From: Streptomyces sp. NBC_00287
Lineage (GTDB): Bacteria; Actinomycetota; Actinomycetes; Streptomycetales; Streptomycetaceae
Length of the DNA: 64,000 nucleotides
NCBI RefSeq assembly: GCF_036173105.1
Contig: NZ_CP108053.1
Location: 5,270,001-5,334,000 of the forward strand
Direction of reading: 5' to 3'
Below the pieces are notes generated by a model. The model did no database searches and had not been told where the DNA came from. It saw nothing but the letters and a program-made list of their open reading frames with translations. Shown here piece by piece: positions 53,201-63,422 of this stretch. The position numbers and the translations under genes are program-made. Positions within the stretch are counted from its first letter, which is position 1. Every line of letters starts with the position of its first letter.

Positions 53201-55036
53201 TTACGCCGTGCGGATGGTGGTGTCCGTCGTCGCGTGGGCGCAGGGGCGTGCGGGTGTGGTGCGGCGGCGCAGGGGGCGCGGAAGGGGGAGTGCGAAGTTG
53301 ACGAAGCCCTCCGCCTGCATGGCGGCGAGGCCGATGCGGGGCAGGTCGGCGGAGGCGCGGTAGACGACGAAGCGCGGCTCCCAGCGTGGCCGGAACTTGG
53401 CGTTGAACTTGTACAGGGACTCGATCTGGAACCAGCGGGAGAGGAAGACCAGCAACCCGCGCCAGGCGCGCAGTACCGGGCCCGCGCCGATCTTCTCGCC
53501 GCGCGCCAGCGCCGAGCGGAACATCGCGAAGTTGAGCGACACGCGCGCGATGCCGAGCTTCGGGGCCGCCTGGAGCGCGGCGACGATGAGGAGTTCGTTC
53601 ATGCCGCGGTCGGCCGAGCGGTCGCGGCGCATCAGGTCCAGGGAGGCGCCGTCGATTCCCCACGGCACGAAGTGGAGAACCGCCTTCAGGTCGCTGTAGG
53701 GGCCCGGCCGGTCGTCCTGTTTGTGGGCGGTGGCGATGAGGCAGTCGCCGTCGGACGGGTCGCCGATGCGGCCGAGCGCCATGGAGAAGCCGCGTTCGGT
53801 GTCGGTGCCGCGCCAGTCCTCGGCGGCGCGGCGGATGCGGTCCAGCTCGGCGTCGCCGAGGTCACGGACGCGTCGTACCCGGGTTTCGTAACCGGCTCGC
53901 TCGATGCGCTTGACCATCTGGCGCACATTGCGCATCGCGCGGCCGGCGAGGGAGAAATCCACGACGTCCACCACCGCCTCGTCGCCCAGTTCGAGGGCGT
54001 CCAGGCCGGTCTCGCGGGTCCAGACCTCGCCGCCGGTCTCGGAGCAGCCCATGACGGCGGGGGTCCAGGAGTGGGCCTTGGCGACGTCCATGAAGCGTTC
54101 GATGGCGCCGGGCCAGGCCTCCACGTCGCCGATCGGGTCGCCGCTGGCGAGCATCACGCCGGAGACGACGCGGTAGGTCACCGCGGCCTTGCCGCTGGGC
54201 GAGAAGACGACGGCCTTGTCGCGGCGGAGCGCGAAGTGGCCGAGGGAGTCGCGGCCGCCGTGCTTGTCCAGCAGGGCCCTCAGGCGGGCCTCGTCCTCCT
54301 CCGTGAGGCGGGCGGCGGGGTGTTCGGGGCGGAGGGCGAGGTAGATCGTCGTGATGGCCGTGAGCAGGCCGAGGGCGCCCAGGGAGCAGGCGACCGTCCA
54401 GGAGGTGGTGCCCCGGTAGTCGACGGGGCCCTCGAAGCCGAACAGGCCGTACAGGACGTGGGTGATGCGCTCGGCCAGGCTCGGGTTGCCGACCAGGGTC
54501 CTCGGGTGGGCGCTGACGATGACGAGGCCGAGGGCGAGTGAACCGGCGCCCATGAGGACGAAGTTGGCGAGCGCCCGCCAGCGGCTGCGCGGATCGGGCA
54601 GCGCCGCGAACTGGTCGCGATGGCGCAGCAGGGCGGTCAGCAGGAGCAGCGAGATGACCGCGCCGAGCAGGGAGTGGTGGTAGGCGAACTGGGCCACGGC
54701 ACCGGCCGGGAGCAGGGTCACGGCGGCCCGCCACGCCCGGCGCTTGCCGCGCTTGAGGCCGTGGGCGAGCAGCAGCAACAGCACTCCGGCGCTGAGCGAG
54801 AGGGCGGCCGCGAACGGCCCGAGCGCGCCCGGCAGCACTTCGGCGAGGGTGTGCATACGGCTGTGCCGGAAGCGCGGGAAGACACCCGCGGCGATGTCCA
54901 GGAGGCCCACGAGGGCACAGGCTCTGCCGACGAGAAGGGGCACGGCCTCGGGGCGCGGGCCGCGCAGCAGCCGGCGTGGCCGGCTCGGTCGCCGCGGAAC
55001 CCCGCCCGACACTTCCTCATCTGTCCTGACAGACAT
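53201..55036 (-). CDS. DUF2156 membrane protein, phosphatidylglycerol lysyltransferase-like
   Basis: A 611-residue protein with about six N-terminal helices and a C-terminal DUF2156 (GNAT-like) domain of about 330 residues. It includes HFALRRDKAVVFSPSGKAAV, GGEVWTRETGLDALELGDEA and HFVPWGIDGASLDLMRRDRS. Proteins of this kind, such as MprF and LysX, add amino acids to phosphatidylglycerol from aminoacyl-tRNA and change the surface charge. The specific lipid and tRNA are unknown. The ATG at 55036 is used; an ATG at 55087 is in frame. It is divergent from the esterase gene. A TGAACC-17-GTCCTA ECF-like pair lies upstream, but this is tentative. Confidence 0.85.
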   Translation of the reverse strand: MSVRTDEEVSGGVPRRPSRPRRLLRGPRPEAVPLLVGRACALVGLLDIAAGVFPRFRHSRMHTLAEVLPGALGPFAAALSLSAGVLLLLLAHGLKRGKRRAWRAAVTLLPAGAVAQFAYHHSLLGAVISLLLLTALLRHRDQFAALPDPRSRWRALANFVLMGAGSLALGLVIVSAHPRTLVGNPSLAERITHVLYGLFGFEGPVDYRGTTSWTVACSLGALGLLTAITTIYLALRPEHPAARLTEEDEARLRALLDKHGGRDSLGHFALRRDKAVVFSPSGKAAVTYRVVSGVMLASGDPIGDVEAWPGAIERFMDVAKAHSWTPAVMGCSETGGEVWTRETGLDALELGDEAVVDVVDFSLAGRAMRNVRQMVKRIERAGYETRVRRVRDLGDAELDRIRRAAEDWRGTDTERGFSMALGRIGDPSDGDCLIATAHKQDDRPGPYSDLKAVLHFVPWGIDGASLDLMRRDRSADRGMNELLIVAALQAAPKLGIARVSLNFAMFRSALARGEKIGAGPVLRAWRGLLVFLSRWFQIESLYKFNAKFRPRWEPRFVVYRASADLPRIGLAAMQAEGFVNFALPLPRPLRRRTTPARPCAHATTDTTIRTA

Positions 55037-55228
55037 CGCATCCCGTGGTTCTGCGAGAGAGCTTGGATCCGGTACCGATTCGGGCATCCGGCGACATTGC
55101 GCCCTCTAGGACGGTGTCTTGGGGGTCGGGGTTCACTCACCTCGCCAAAGCCGGTTTCAAGGCCGCGGAAAGACCCGGGCAAGGCCTTCGTGGCCCGGCG
55201 CCGGGCGGCGGCTCACAGGAAGTAGTTC

Positions 55229-56356
55229 ATGGGTCTCACGAGCAACAACGTGCTGGTGCTGGCGGTCGCGTCCGCCGTGCTCCTGTTCATCGGCACGGTC
55301 TGGCTGTGGCCACGGCTGGCCCGGCGCACCTGGCGGTCCGTCGCGGGGCGCGTAGGCCTGCTGTTCGCCACCCAGTTGGCACTCTTCGCGGCGGTGGGCC
55401 TGGCCGCCAACCAGGCGTTCGGCTTCTATGCGAGCTGGGCCGACCTGTTCGGACAGGAGGACGAGCAGGGCGTCGTCGTCGACCACACGCCCTACGGCGC
55501 CAAGGGCGGGCCGCTCCAAGTGGTCGGCACGGAGCCGGTACCGGGGACGGGCGGTGCGGGGCCGCGGACCGGCGGGCAGGTGCAGCAGATCGACCTCGTG
55601 GGCCGTGCGTCGCACATCGCCACGCGCGCGTACGTGTATCTGCCGCCGGAGTACTTCCAGCCGCGTTTCCGCACGCGCGCGTTCCCCGCGGCCGTCGTGC
55701 TGACCGGCTATCCCGGCACGGCCAAGGCCCTGGTGGACAAGCTGGATTACCCCCGGACCGCGCTGCGGCTCGCCAAGGACGGCAAGGCGCAGCCGATGAT
55801 CCTGGTGATGATGCGCCCCACGGTCGCGCCGCCGAGGGACACGGAGTGCGTGGACGTCCCCGGCGGGCCGCAGACCGAGACCTTCTTCGCCGAGGACCTG
55901 CCCGAGGCGGTGAGCGCTCATTACCGGGTCGGCCGCGAGCCGGGCGGCTGGGGCGTGGTCGGCGACTCCACGGGCGGCTACTGCGCCCTGAAGCTGGCCA
56001 TGCACCACCCCGAGGTGTACGCCGCGGGGGCGGGCCTGTCCGCGTACTACGACGCGCCCCTGGACCCCACGACGGGCGACCTCTTCCACGGCGACGAGGA
56101 ACTGCGCGACCGCGCGAACCTGTGGTGGTGCCTCAAGCACCTGCCCGCGCCCGACACTTCACTGCTCGTCAGCAGCAGCAGGATCGGTGAGTCGAACTAC
56201 AAGGACACGCTGAAGTTCATCACGCGCGTGAAGGCCACGAAGCTGACGCGGATCTCCTCGATCATCCTGGAAAGCGGCGGGCACAACTTCAATACCTGGC
56301 GGCGGGAGATTCCGGCGACCTTGCAGTGGATGAGCGGGCGGCTGGGGAGCGGTTGA
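55229..56356 (+). CDS. Membrane-anchored esterase of the antigen 85-like family
   Basis: A 375-residue protein with two N-terminal hydrophobic segments (about 8-25 and 40-62) and an extracellular alpha/beta hydrolase domain. The nucleophile motif is GDSTGGY (Ser about 253), the late His is in SGGHNFNTW, and RAYVYLPPEYF marks the esterase-D/antigen 85 entry strand. The substrate is unknown; streptomycetes lack mycolic acids. The ATG follows AGGAAG. Divergent from the DUF2156 gene. Confidence 0.85.
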   Translation: MGLTSNNVLVLAVASAVLLFIGTVWLWPRLARRTWRSVAGRVGLLFATQLALFAAVGLAANQAFGFYASWADLFGQEDEQGVVVDHTPYGAKGGPLQVVGTEPVPGTGGAGPRTGGQVQQIDLVGRASHIATRAYVYLPPEYFQPRFRTRAFPAAVVLTGYPGTAKALVDKLDYPRTALRLAKDGKAQPMILVMMRPTVAPPRDTECVDVPGGPQTETFFAEDLPEAVSAHYRVGREPGGWGVVGDSTGGYCALKLAMHHPEVYAAGAGLSAYYDAPLDPTTGDLFHGDEELRDRANLWWCLKHLPAPDTSLLVSSSRIGESNYKDTLKFITRVKATKLTRISSIILESGGHNFNTWRREIPATLQWMSGRLGSG

Positions 56357-56510
56357 GCTCGCGGCTGGGGGCGCTTGAGGGCAGAGCCCGCCTGTGCGGC
56401 CGTAATAAATGATCTTGGTTTCGGCCCGGAATTCCGTGAACGCTTCGGGATGGCTGTGTTTTTACGGGGCGGGGCTCCAAGATTCGCCTACGCGCGGTAA
56501 GTTTCTGGCC

Positions 56511-57875
56511 ATGCCACGTGGACGTCATCGCCATTCCCCGCCCTTGCACAGGCTGCTGCCCCCGTCGGCCATCGCGGGCGTCTCAGCCGTCTGCGCGCTC
56601 GGCCCCTGGGTGTTCTCGGAGCCGTTGGTGCTCCGGGGCCTGGCCGCGGCCGCTGCGGCGACGGCGGTCATCGGCGCGGTCGTCATGCGCCGCTGGGACA
56701 CCCAGGCCGGCAAGCGGGTCGCCGATCTGACACGCGCGCGTGCGAGCGACGAGTGGCGCTTCGAGGAGCGGGTCGCCGAACTCGAGACCGACCTCGACGA
56801 GTCGCGCGAGCTGCGCGGCAAGCTGGAACAGCGGCTGCGGGCCAAGCGGGCGGAGCTCGCGGGGCTGCGCAACGAACACGCGGCGCTGCTGCGGCGGTAC
56901 GCCACCGCCGAGACCGAGCGCGCGAGCGCTCTGGAGGGGCGTCGGCTGCTGGAGATAGAGGCGGTGGCGCCCGCGCGCGCGTTGCCGCCGGCGCCGGTGG
57001 CCGCCGAGGCGGCTCCCGAGGAGGAGGCAGGGGCCGTGGCAGCCCCGGTCGCCGAGAACGAGACGGAGTCGGCCGAGCCGACGGCTCCCGCGGTCTTCTC
57101 GCCGCAGGGGTCGAGCCTGTTCCTGCGGGCGCGGGCGGCGCTGTCGAAGCTGGATGCGGAGGAGGCGCCGGAGGCGGACGGCGGGCCGGAGGGCGACGAT
57201 CCGGAGCAGGGCGACGGTCCGGTTAAGGGCGACGCCTTGGCCGAGGCCGACGGTTCGGCGCCGGCGCACGTTGACGCTTCGGCCAAGTCCGGTGGTCCCG
57301 CGAAGGCTGACGCCGAGGCTTCGGCGAATTCCGGTGGCCCCGCGAAGCCGCCCGCCGGCACCCCGGCGAAGGAGTCCGGCGACGCGCAGGCCGATGTGCC
57401 CGCGCAGCACGGCCGCTCCTCGAACGACGAGGCCGTGAAGAGCGGTTCCGTCGTGCAGGAGGACGAGGCGCAGGGGAAGCCCGAGGCGGTCGACGGGCAG
57501 GAGCATGCGCACGCGGCCGCCGCCTCCACGGGCAGGCCGGCCCTGCCCGCCCAGCAGCCCGCCGGACACTTCGTCGCGCCGACCGCGGTGGCCGTCGTAC
57601 CGTCGGCGCCCGTGCGGCGCCCCATGGTCGAGGGCGGCTTCGACTTCTTCGGCACGCACAAGGACGCCGGGACGTCCGCCCTGGAGGACATGCAGAACGA
57701 GGACCTCGCCGACGTCGTCGGCCAGGAGGCGCTCGCCCTGCACAAGGCCGAGTCGGAAGCGGAGTTCAAGCCGGCGGACGAGGGGTCCCGGGGCGTCGGT
57801 CAGGTCATCGACCTGACGGCGCACGACGAGACGGAACAGATCGACGTACAAGGGCTGCGCAGCGCGGTGTCGTGA
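56511..57875 (+). CDS. Hypothetical membrane-anchored, largely disordered protein
   Basis: A 454-residue protein with two short hydrophobic segments near the N-terminus (PPSAIAGVSAVCALGPWVFS, LAAAAAATAVIGAVVM), a coiled-coil (about 80-150; VAELETDLDESRELRGKLEQ), and a long Ala/Pro/Asp/Glu-rich low-complexity part with repeated SGGPAK units. A more conserved-looking end contains RRPMVEGGFDFFGTH. No family is recognised. I chose the ATG at 56511 after GGTAAG; the frame is open 34 codons further. Confidence 0.8.
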   Translation: MPRGRHRHSPPLHRLLPPSAIAGVSAVCALGPWVFSEPLVLRGLAAAAAATAVIGAVVMRRWDTQAGKRVADLTRARASDEWRFEERVAELETDLDESRELRGKLEQRLRAKRAELAGLRNEHAALLRRYATAETERASALEGRRLLEIEAVAPARALPPAPVAAEAAPEEEAGAVAAPVAENETESAEPTAPAVFSPQGSSLFLRARAALSKLDAEEAPEADGGPEGDDPEQGDGPVKGDALAEADGSAPAHVDASAKSGGPAKADAEASANSGGPAKPPAGTPAKESGDAQADVPAQHGRSSNDEAVKSGSVVQEDEAQGKPEAVDGQEHAHAAAASTGRPALPAQQPAGHFVAPTAVAVVPSAPVRRPMVEGGFDFFGTHKDAGTSALEDMQNEDLADVVGQEALALHKAESEAEFKPADEGSRGVGQVIDLTAHDETEQIDVQGLRSAVS

Positions 57876-57912
57876 CTGCGGGAACGCTCAACCGAGGGGT
57901 CGGCCTCAGGGT

Positions 57913-57952
57913 CGGCCCCTTATGGCATCCGCCGGCCCCTTATGCCATCCAC
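57913..57952. repeat. Tandem 20-bp direct repeat between convergent genes
   Basis: CGGCCCCTTATGGCATCCGC (57913-57932) is followed directly by CGGCCCCTTATGCCATCCAC (57933-57952), with two mismatches. It spans the gap and the extreme 3' end of the PH-domain gene, so it encodes part of that protein's tail. Confidence 0.6.
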
Positions 57953-59274
57953 CGGTCCGGCCGTGCGTCCCGCCGTCCCGTCCGCGAACGCTCGGCCTGG
58001 GCCCTGAGCAGCTCCGCCGCCTCCTCGGCGTCCCGCAGACGGGCGGTCACCGTCTTGTTCGCCCCGGTGTCCACATGGACGTCGGCGAGGCCCAGCGCGC
58101 GCTTCCAGGGGCCCTGCGCCAGCCGTACGCTCTGCACCTTCGCGTGCGGCACCAGTGCCAGGCTCCGCCGCAGCAGCCCCTCGTGCGCGGCGAACACCGC
58201 GTCGGTCACGACCAGGCCGTAGCCCCGCCACCACACCGGCACGCACCATCGCGCGCGCCGCGGCGGCCGGGACAGCGCCGACTCCGGCGGCACGGTCACC
58301 CCGGGCAGCACGCGCGCGATGACGGCCTCGGCGACCTCACGCGGGGCGACCGGCACCAGCACGGAGTTCGACGACCCCGCCACGTCCAGCTCCACCCGCA
58401 CCCACCCGCGCCGCCGCCACAGCAGCGGCCGTACGACCCGCACCGTCTGCACGCGACCCGGTGGCACCGTCTCGTGGACGCGGTCCAACAGCCCCCGGTC
58501 GATGCGCAGTCCGTCGGGGGAGTCGGCCACCGTCCAGTCGTACTCGGCGACGAACCGGCCCACGCTGCTCGCGCCCGCCGCACCGAGCAGGGGGAGCGCG
58601 GTGGCGAGGACTGTCCACACGCTGTGGGTGGCCAACCAGAGCACCGGCGGTACGACGAGGGCGGCGGCGAGGGTGCCCCAAGTGGCGCCCGTCAGCACGA
58701 GGGAGAGCGCGAGCTCGCGTGGGGGCGTACGCAGCAGCTCGCGCGCCGGAGCTTCGCCGACTTCGTGCGCTGTCTCGGGCGCGAATCCGGCGGCGCGCGC
58801 CAGGAGTTCCGCACGGAGCGCACGCGCCTCCTCCGCACCCAGGAACGCGAGCTCGTCCTTCTTGTCCGTCCCGACGACGTCGAGTTTGAGCTTGGCGACG
58901 CCCGCCACGCGCGCGAGGAGCGGCTGACTGACGTCGATGGCCTGGATGCGCTCGAGCCGGATGTGCGCGGTGCGCCGGAACACCAGACCGGTACGGATGC
59001 GCAGTTCGCTGTCGGTCACCGCGAAGTGCGTGAACCACCAGGTGAGGAAGCCGTACAGGGCGGCCGCGGGAAGGGCGACGGCTATCACGAGCAGCAGCGT
59101 GGTCGTGGTCAGCCGGGTCAGCTGGCGCTGCGTCTGGTCGGGATCGTGCACCGCCCACCCGATCACCACGGCCACCGGCGCCCACGCCCGCCTGAGCGGC
59201 GTCACGGGATGCAGCCGCCGCTCGGTGACGGGAGGCCTCTCCCGTACGGCGTCGTCGACGCCCGAGGCCGTCAC
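57940..59274 (-). CDS. PH-domain membrane protein, YdbT-like
   Basis: A 444-residue membrane protein with bacterial PH (bPH_2) domains. It has hydrophobic pairs (LLLVIAVALPAAALYGFLTW; TWGTLAAALVVPPVLWLATH) and repeated PH-type segments: DSELRIRTGLVFRRTAHIRL, DGLRIDRGLLDRVHETVPPG and the last, VHVDTGANKTVTARLRDAEE. It pairs with the next gene as YdbT-YdbS do in Bacillus. The GTG start overlaps the upstream stop by GTGA. Function unknown; membrane-stress roles have been suggested for relatives. Confidence 0.87.
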   Translation of the reverse strand: MTASGVDDAVRERPPVTERRLHPVTPLRRAWAPVAVVIGWAVHDPDQTQRQLTRLTTTTLLLVIAVALPAAALYGFLTWWFTHFAVTDSELRIRTGLVFRRTAHIRLERIQAIDVSQPLLARVAGVAKLKLDVVGTDKKDELAFLGAEEARALRAELLARAAGFAPETAHEVGEAPARELLRTPPRELALSLVLTGATWGTLAAALVVPPVLWLATHSVWTVLATALPLLGAAGASSVGRFVAEYDWTVADSPDGLRIDRGLLDRVHETVPPGRVQTVRVVRPLLWRRRGWVRVELDVAGSSNSVLVPVAPREVAEAVIARVLPGVTVPPESALSRPPRRARWCVPVWWRGYGLVVTDAVFAAHEGLLRRSLALVPHAKVQSVRLAQGPWKRALGLADVHVDTGANKTVTARLRDAEEAAELLRAQAERSRTGRRDARPDRWMA

Positions 59275-59798
59275 AGCCCCGCCGATCGGGCCTCGCCGAG
59301 CTCGGTGAGCCGGTCGCGCAGCCGTTCCGCCTCGGCCGGGTCGAGGCCGGGGATGGTCGCGTCGGTCGCCGCGGCCGCGGTGTGCAGCTGCACGCTGGCC
59401 AGACCGAAGTGCCGCTCGACGGGCCCGGAGGTGACCTCCACCAGCTGCATGCGCCCGTACGGCACGACGGTCTCCTCGCGCCACAGCACGCCCCGGCTGA
59501 TCAGCAGGTCGTCGGCGCGCTCGGCGTAGCGCCAGGAGCGCCAGTTGCGGCCGAGCATCACCCAGCCCCAGACCGCCACCGCCAGGGGCAACAACGCGAA
59601 CGTGGCCCAGACGGGGCCGGCGAGCAGGCCCAGCAGCACGGCGAGGCCCACCGTCAGCAGCCCCAGCCACACCACCAGCAACAGCCGCCGCATCCGCAGC
59701 AGCCCCGGCGGCAGCCCGGTCCACACCGGCTCGTGTTCCGCTGCAGCGGCCCCCGTTTGCCCGCTATGCGCCGCGTTTTCCCGGCTCCCCGTCTCCAT
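59271..59798 (-). CDS. PH-domain membrane protein, YdbS-like
   Basis: A 175-residue protein with two hydrophobic helices ([35 protein letters not shown]) and a bPH_2 domain: [40 protein letters not shown] and [17 protein letters not shown]. It is the partner of the YdbT-like protein and is translationally coupled to it. The divergent nuoD gene starts only 31 bp away. Confidence 0.88.
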   Translation of the reverse strand: METGSRENAAHSGQTGAAAAEHEPVWTGLPPGLLRMRRLLLVVWLGLLTVGLAVLLGLLAGPVWATFALLPLAVAVWGWVMLGRNWRSWRYAERADDLLISRGVLWREETVVPYGRMQLVEVTSGPVERHFGLASVQLHTAAAATDATIPGLDPAEAERLRDRLTELGEARSAGL

Positions 59799-59829
59799 AT
59801 GGTCAGCCTACGTAGGAGAGACTGTGTCC

Positions 59830-60978
59830 ATGCCTACGACGGAGACCACGGTCGGTATCGGCGGAGCCGCGGAGAGCACCGACATGGTGCTCAACATCGG
59901 GCCCCAGCACCCGTCCACGCACGGCGTGCTGCGCCTGCGGCTCGTCCTGGACGGCGAACGCATCACCAGCGCCGAGCCGGTGATCGGCTATATGCACCGC
60001 GGCGCGGAGAAGCTCTTCGAGGCGCGCGACTACCGCCAGATCATCATGCTCGCCAACCGCCACGACTGGCTGTCGGCCTTCTCCAACGAGCTCGGCGTCG
60101 TCCTCGCCGTCGAGCGCATGCTCGGCATGGAGGTGCCCGAGCGCGCGGTGTGGACCCGGACCCTGCTCGCGGAGCTCAACCGGGTGCTCAACCACCTGAT
60201 GTTCCTGGGCTCGTACCCGCTGGAGCTGGGCGGGATCACGCCGATCTTCTACGCCTTCACGGAGCGCGAGGAGCTCCAGCATGTGATGGAGGAGGTCTCC
60301 GGCGGGCGTATGCACTACATGTTCAACCGGGTGGGAGGTCTGAAGGAGGACCTGCCCGCCGGATGGACCACGCGCGCGCGTGCCGTCGTCGCCGATGTGC
60401 GCTCCCGTATGGACCGGTTCGACGACCTGGTCCTCGGCAACGAGATCTTCCGCGGGCGCACGCGGGGCGTGGGCGCCCTCGCGCCGGAGACCGTGCATGC
60501 GTACGGCGTGAGCGGTCCGATCGCGCGCGCCTCGGGTGTGGACTTCGACCTGCGCCGCGACGAGCCCTACCTCGCCTACGGGGAGCTCCAGGACACGCTC
60601 AAGGTCGTCACCCGCCAGGAGGGCGACTGCCTGGCCCGGTTCGAGTGCTTGCTGGAGCAGACCCACAACTCCCTCGACCTCGCCGACGCCTGCCTCGACC
60701 GGCTCACGGCACTGGCGCCAGGACCGATCAACCAGCGGCTGCCCAAGGTCCTGAAGGCGCCCGAGGGGCACACGTACGCGTGGACCGAGAACCCGCTCGG
60801 CATCAACGGCTACTACCTGGTCAGCAAGGGCGAGAAGACCCCGTACCGGCTCAAGCTCCGCTCGGCCTCGTACAACAACATCCAGGCGCTGGTGGAGCTG
60901 CTGCCGGGCACGCTGGTTGCGGACATGGTGGCGATCTTGGGGTCACTGTTCTTCGTGGTCGGGGACATCGACAAGTAG
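59830..60978 (+). CDS. nuoD: NADH-quinone oxidoreductase subunit D, isolated copy
   Basis: A 382-residue homologue of the 49-kDa complex I subunit (NuoD). The quinone-site signature [17 protein letters not shown], the conserved [16 protein letters not shown], and the C-terminal GDIDK are present. It stands alone, outside any nuo operon: upstream and downstream genes are not nuo genes. It may be a paralogue for a second complex or an alternative subunit. The ATG at 59830 has AGGAG 11 bp upstream; a GTG at 59824 is better spaced and would add two residues. Its 3' end overlaps the convergent methyltransferase gene by 36 bp. Confidence 0.93.
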   Translation: MPTTETTVGIGGAAESTDMVLNIGPQHPSTHGVLRLRLVLDGERITSAEPVIGYMHRGAEKLFEARDYRQIIMLANRHDWLSAFSNELGVVLAVERMLGMEVPERAVWTRTLLAELNRVLNHLMFLGSYPLELGGITPIFYAFTEREELQHVMEEVSGGRMHYMFNRVGGLKEDLPAGWTTRARAVVADVRSRMDRFDDLVLGNEIFRGRTRGVGALAPETVHAYGVSGPIARASGVDFDLRRDEPYLAYGELQDTLKVVTRQEGDCLARFECLLEQTHNSLDLADACLDRLTALAPGPINQRLPKVLKAPEGHTYAWTENPLGINGYYLVSKGEKTPYRLKLRSASYNNIQALVELLPGTLVADMVAILGSLFFVVGDIDK

Positions 60979-62037
60979 GCCGCCGAGCGCCGGGGCCGCG
61001 TTCGGAATTCCAACCGGCTGGAGCAGCCAGCCGAAGTCGCCGAGGCCGCCGGGGGCGGTGAGCTCGGCGGCCTCGCCGGCGGTCGCGAGGGCGCGAACGT
61101 AGGCGGCGGGTTGTGTGGTCGCGAGCGCGAGCGGGGGGCGTGCGCCTGCGATGCCCAAGGCGCGCAGGGCGTCGCGCTGCAGAAGCAGGCGCGCGCTGGG
61201 AAGCTCGCGCGCCGATGCGTACGCCCGCGCGTTCTCGTTCACGCCCGCGCGCTCACCCGCCCACGCACACGCATCCAGCGCCACATGGGCCGTCACATCG
61301 CACGACCCGTCCGGCACCGGTGCCGTCTCGCGCCCGTCCCGGAAGCCGGTCAGCGTTCCGAACAGGGGGCGCGCGTCCGCCGTGTGCGCGTAGTCGACGG
61401 CGACCGCGAGCCCTCGTTCGACGGCCCCGACCGCCGCCGCCCAGGCCTCGTCCCGGGGCAGCCCGATCTCGGCGCGCAGCCCCTCCTCAGGGGGCAGTGG
61501 CCACCACCGCGCGAGCCACTCGGCGTCCGCTCCGGCGACGGGATCGCCGAGACGCTCGGTCCCGTCGCCCCGTACGAGCACCACGCGCGGGACGCCCTCG
61601 GCGTCGACCTCCGCGACCTCGACGGGCACGTTGTCCAGCCATTCGTTGGCGAAGAGCAGCCCCGTGATGCCCTGCGGCGGCTGAGGCAGCCACTCGATCC
61701 GGTGATCGAGGCCGGGTGGGCGGTCGGCGACCTCGACGGCGTACCCGCGCGCGCGGGCCGCCACGTCGGAGGGGAGCGCGGCGAGGACCGCGGTGACCAG
61801 TTCGCCGCGGCCGGCGGCCATGTCGACGAAATAGAGCGTCGCGGGCCTGTCCAGCGCCTCGTCGACCCGGCACAGCAGCCGGGCCACCGCCTCGGCGAAC
61901 AGCGGCGAGGCGTGTACGGACGTACGGAAGTGCCCGGCCGGGCCCTCGGGCCTGCGGTAGAAGCCGTCCGGTCCGTACAGCGCCTCCTGAGCCGCCGCCC
62001 GCCACCCCAGCCATTCCTCGCCAGCGTCTCGCGTCAC
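60943..62037 (-). CDS. MidA/NDUFAF7-like SAM-dependent methyltransferase
   Basis: A 364-residue protein of the SAM_MT28 (DUF185, MidA/NDUFAF7) family. The SAM site is [17 protein letters not shown], followed by [16 protein letters not shown] and the [16 protein letters not shown] segment. NDUFAF7 methylates an arginine of the mitochondrial complex I subunit NDUFS2, the homologue of NuoD. Here its gene overlaps the convergent nuoD gene by 36 bp, which makes NuoD a plausible substrate. The start is ATG at 62037. Confidence 0.87.
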   Translation of the reverse strand: MTRDAGEEWLGWRAAAQEALYGPDGFYRRPEGPAGHFRTSVHASPLFAEAVARLLCRVDEALDRPATLYFVDMAAGRGELVTAVLAALPSDVAARARGYAVEVADRPPGLDHRIEWLPQPPQGITGLLFANEWLDNVPVEVAEVDAEGVPRVVLVRGDGTERLGDPVAGADAEWLARWWPLPPEEGLRAEIGLPRDEAWAAAVGAVERGLAVAVDYAHTADARPLFGTLTGFRDGRETAPVPDGSCDVTAHVALDACAWAGERAGVNENARAYASARELPSARLLLQRDALRALGIAGARPPLALATTQPAAYVRALATAGEAAELTAPGGLGDFGWLLQPVGIPNAAPALGGLLVDVPDHEEQ

Positions 62038-62155
62038 CGGCCCAGGCTAAGCGCACAGCGGAGCGAGGCCTCCACCTTGCGGAGTACGCGCGCCCGTCGC
62101 GGATCGGTCCTCCGGTTGACCCCTACACACGTCACGCTTCCCTACGCTGGGTTAC

Positions 62156-63358
62156 GTGCAGCGCCTCTATGACTTTCTCCGCAGGTACCCGACATGGGTC
62201 GACAGCGCCTGGGCCGTCTTCCTGTTCGGGATCTCGGTGGTGTCCGGGGTCGTGCAGCAGGAGGGGGAACGCGTCGACTACCCGGTCGCCGCCGTGCCGA
62301 TCGCCCTGCTGCTGTCCCTGGTGATCGCGCTGCGCCGGCGCATGCCGGAGAAGATGCTGGTGCTGGCCATCGCGCTCGGCGTGGCGCAGCTGGCGCTGGA
62401 CGTCGAGACGATGCCCGCCAACTTCGCGATGCTGGTGATCACCTACACGGTGGCCGCGAACGGCGCCCGCTGGGCCTCCCGGCTGGCACTGGCCGTCGGT
62501 CTGTGCGCGGCGCCCCTGGCGCAGTTGCGCTGGCCGGAGAACGAGTCGAGCGCCCTCGGCACCGTCGCGATCATGATCTTCACCTCGGTGCCCTTCGCGC
62601 TCGCCTGGGTGCTCGGCGACTCGATACGCACCCGGCGCGCGTACTTCGCGCAGCTCGAGGAGCGCGCGAGCCGGCTCGAGAAGGAGCGCGAGGCGCAGGC
62701 CAAGGTCGCGGTCGCCGCCGAGCGCGCCCGGATCGCGCGCGAGCTGCACGACGTGGTCGCGCACAACGTGTCCGTGATGGTGGTGCAGGCGGACGGTGCC
62801 GCCTACGTCCTGGACGCCGCGCCCGACCAGGCGAAGAAAGCCCTGGAGACCATCTCCTCCACCGGCCGTCAGGCCCTCGCCGAGATGCGCCGCCTGCTGG
62901 GCGTGCTGCGCACCGGTGAGCACCAGGAGGGCGGGGAGTACGTCCCGCAGCCCGACGTCGAGCAGATCGACGAGCTGATTCAGCAGTGCCGTACCTCGGG
63001 ACTGCCCGTCGACTTCAAGGTCGAGGGCACCCCGCGTCCGCTGCCGAGCGGGGTCGAGCTGACCGCGTACCGCATCGTGCAGGAGGCGCTTACCAACACC
63101 CGCAAGCACGGCGGCCCGAACGCGGGTGCGAGCGTGCGGCTGGTCTACTTCGACGACGGTCTCGGCCTGCTCGTCGAGGACGACGGCAAGGGCGCCCCGC
63201 ACGAGTTGTACGAGGAGGGCGGCGTCGACGGCCAGGGCCACGGTTTGATCGGTATGCGAGAGCGGGTCGGCATGGTGGGGGGCACCCTGGACGCGGGCCC
63301 CCGCCCGGGCGGAGGATTCCGCATCAGTGCCCTGCTGCCGCTCAAACCCGCGCACTGA
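62156..63358 (+). CDS. NarL-type sensor histidine kinase
   Basis: A 400-residue membrane histidine kinase. Four or five N-terminal helices (to about residue 160), a coiled-coil, and the HisKA_3 box with the phosphoacceptor His198 in ARELHDVVAHNVSVM are visible. The ATPase part has RIVQEALTNTRKHG (N box), VEDDGKGAP and GHGLIGMRERV. It is probably paired with the response regulator that follows 64 bp later. The GTG start is at 62156. The signal is unknown. Confidence 0.93.
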   Translation: MQRLYDFLRRYPTWVDSAWAVFLFGISVVSGVVQQEGERVDYPVAAVPIALLLSLVIALRRRMPEKMLVLAIALGVAQLALDVETMPANFAMLVITYTVAANGARWASRLALAVGLCAAPLAQLRWPENESSALGTVAIMIFTSVPFALAWVLGDSIRTRRAYFAQLEERASRLEKEREAQAKVAVAAERARIARELHDVVAHNVSVMVVQADGAAYVLDAAPDQAKKALETISSTGRQALAEMRRLLGVLRTGEHQEGGEYVPQPDVEQIDELIQQCRTSGLPVDFKVEGTPRPLPSGVELTAYRIVQEALTNTRKHGGPNAGASVRLVYFDDGLGLLVEDDGKGAPHELYEEGGVDGQGHGLIGMRERVGMVGGTLDAGPRPGGGFRISALLPLKPAH

Positions 63359-63422
63359 GGGCGGCCATGTACTGCGTTGACACCTGTAACGACCCCGTAG
63401 ACGGACACGGAAGAGGACCCCG

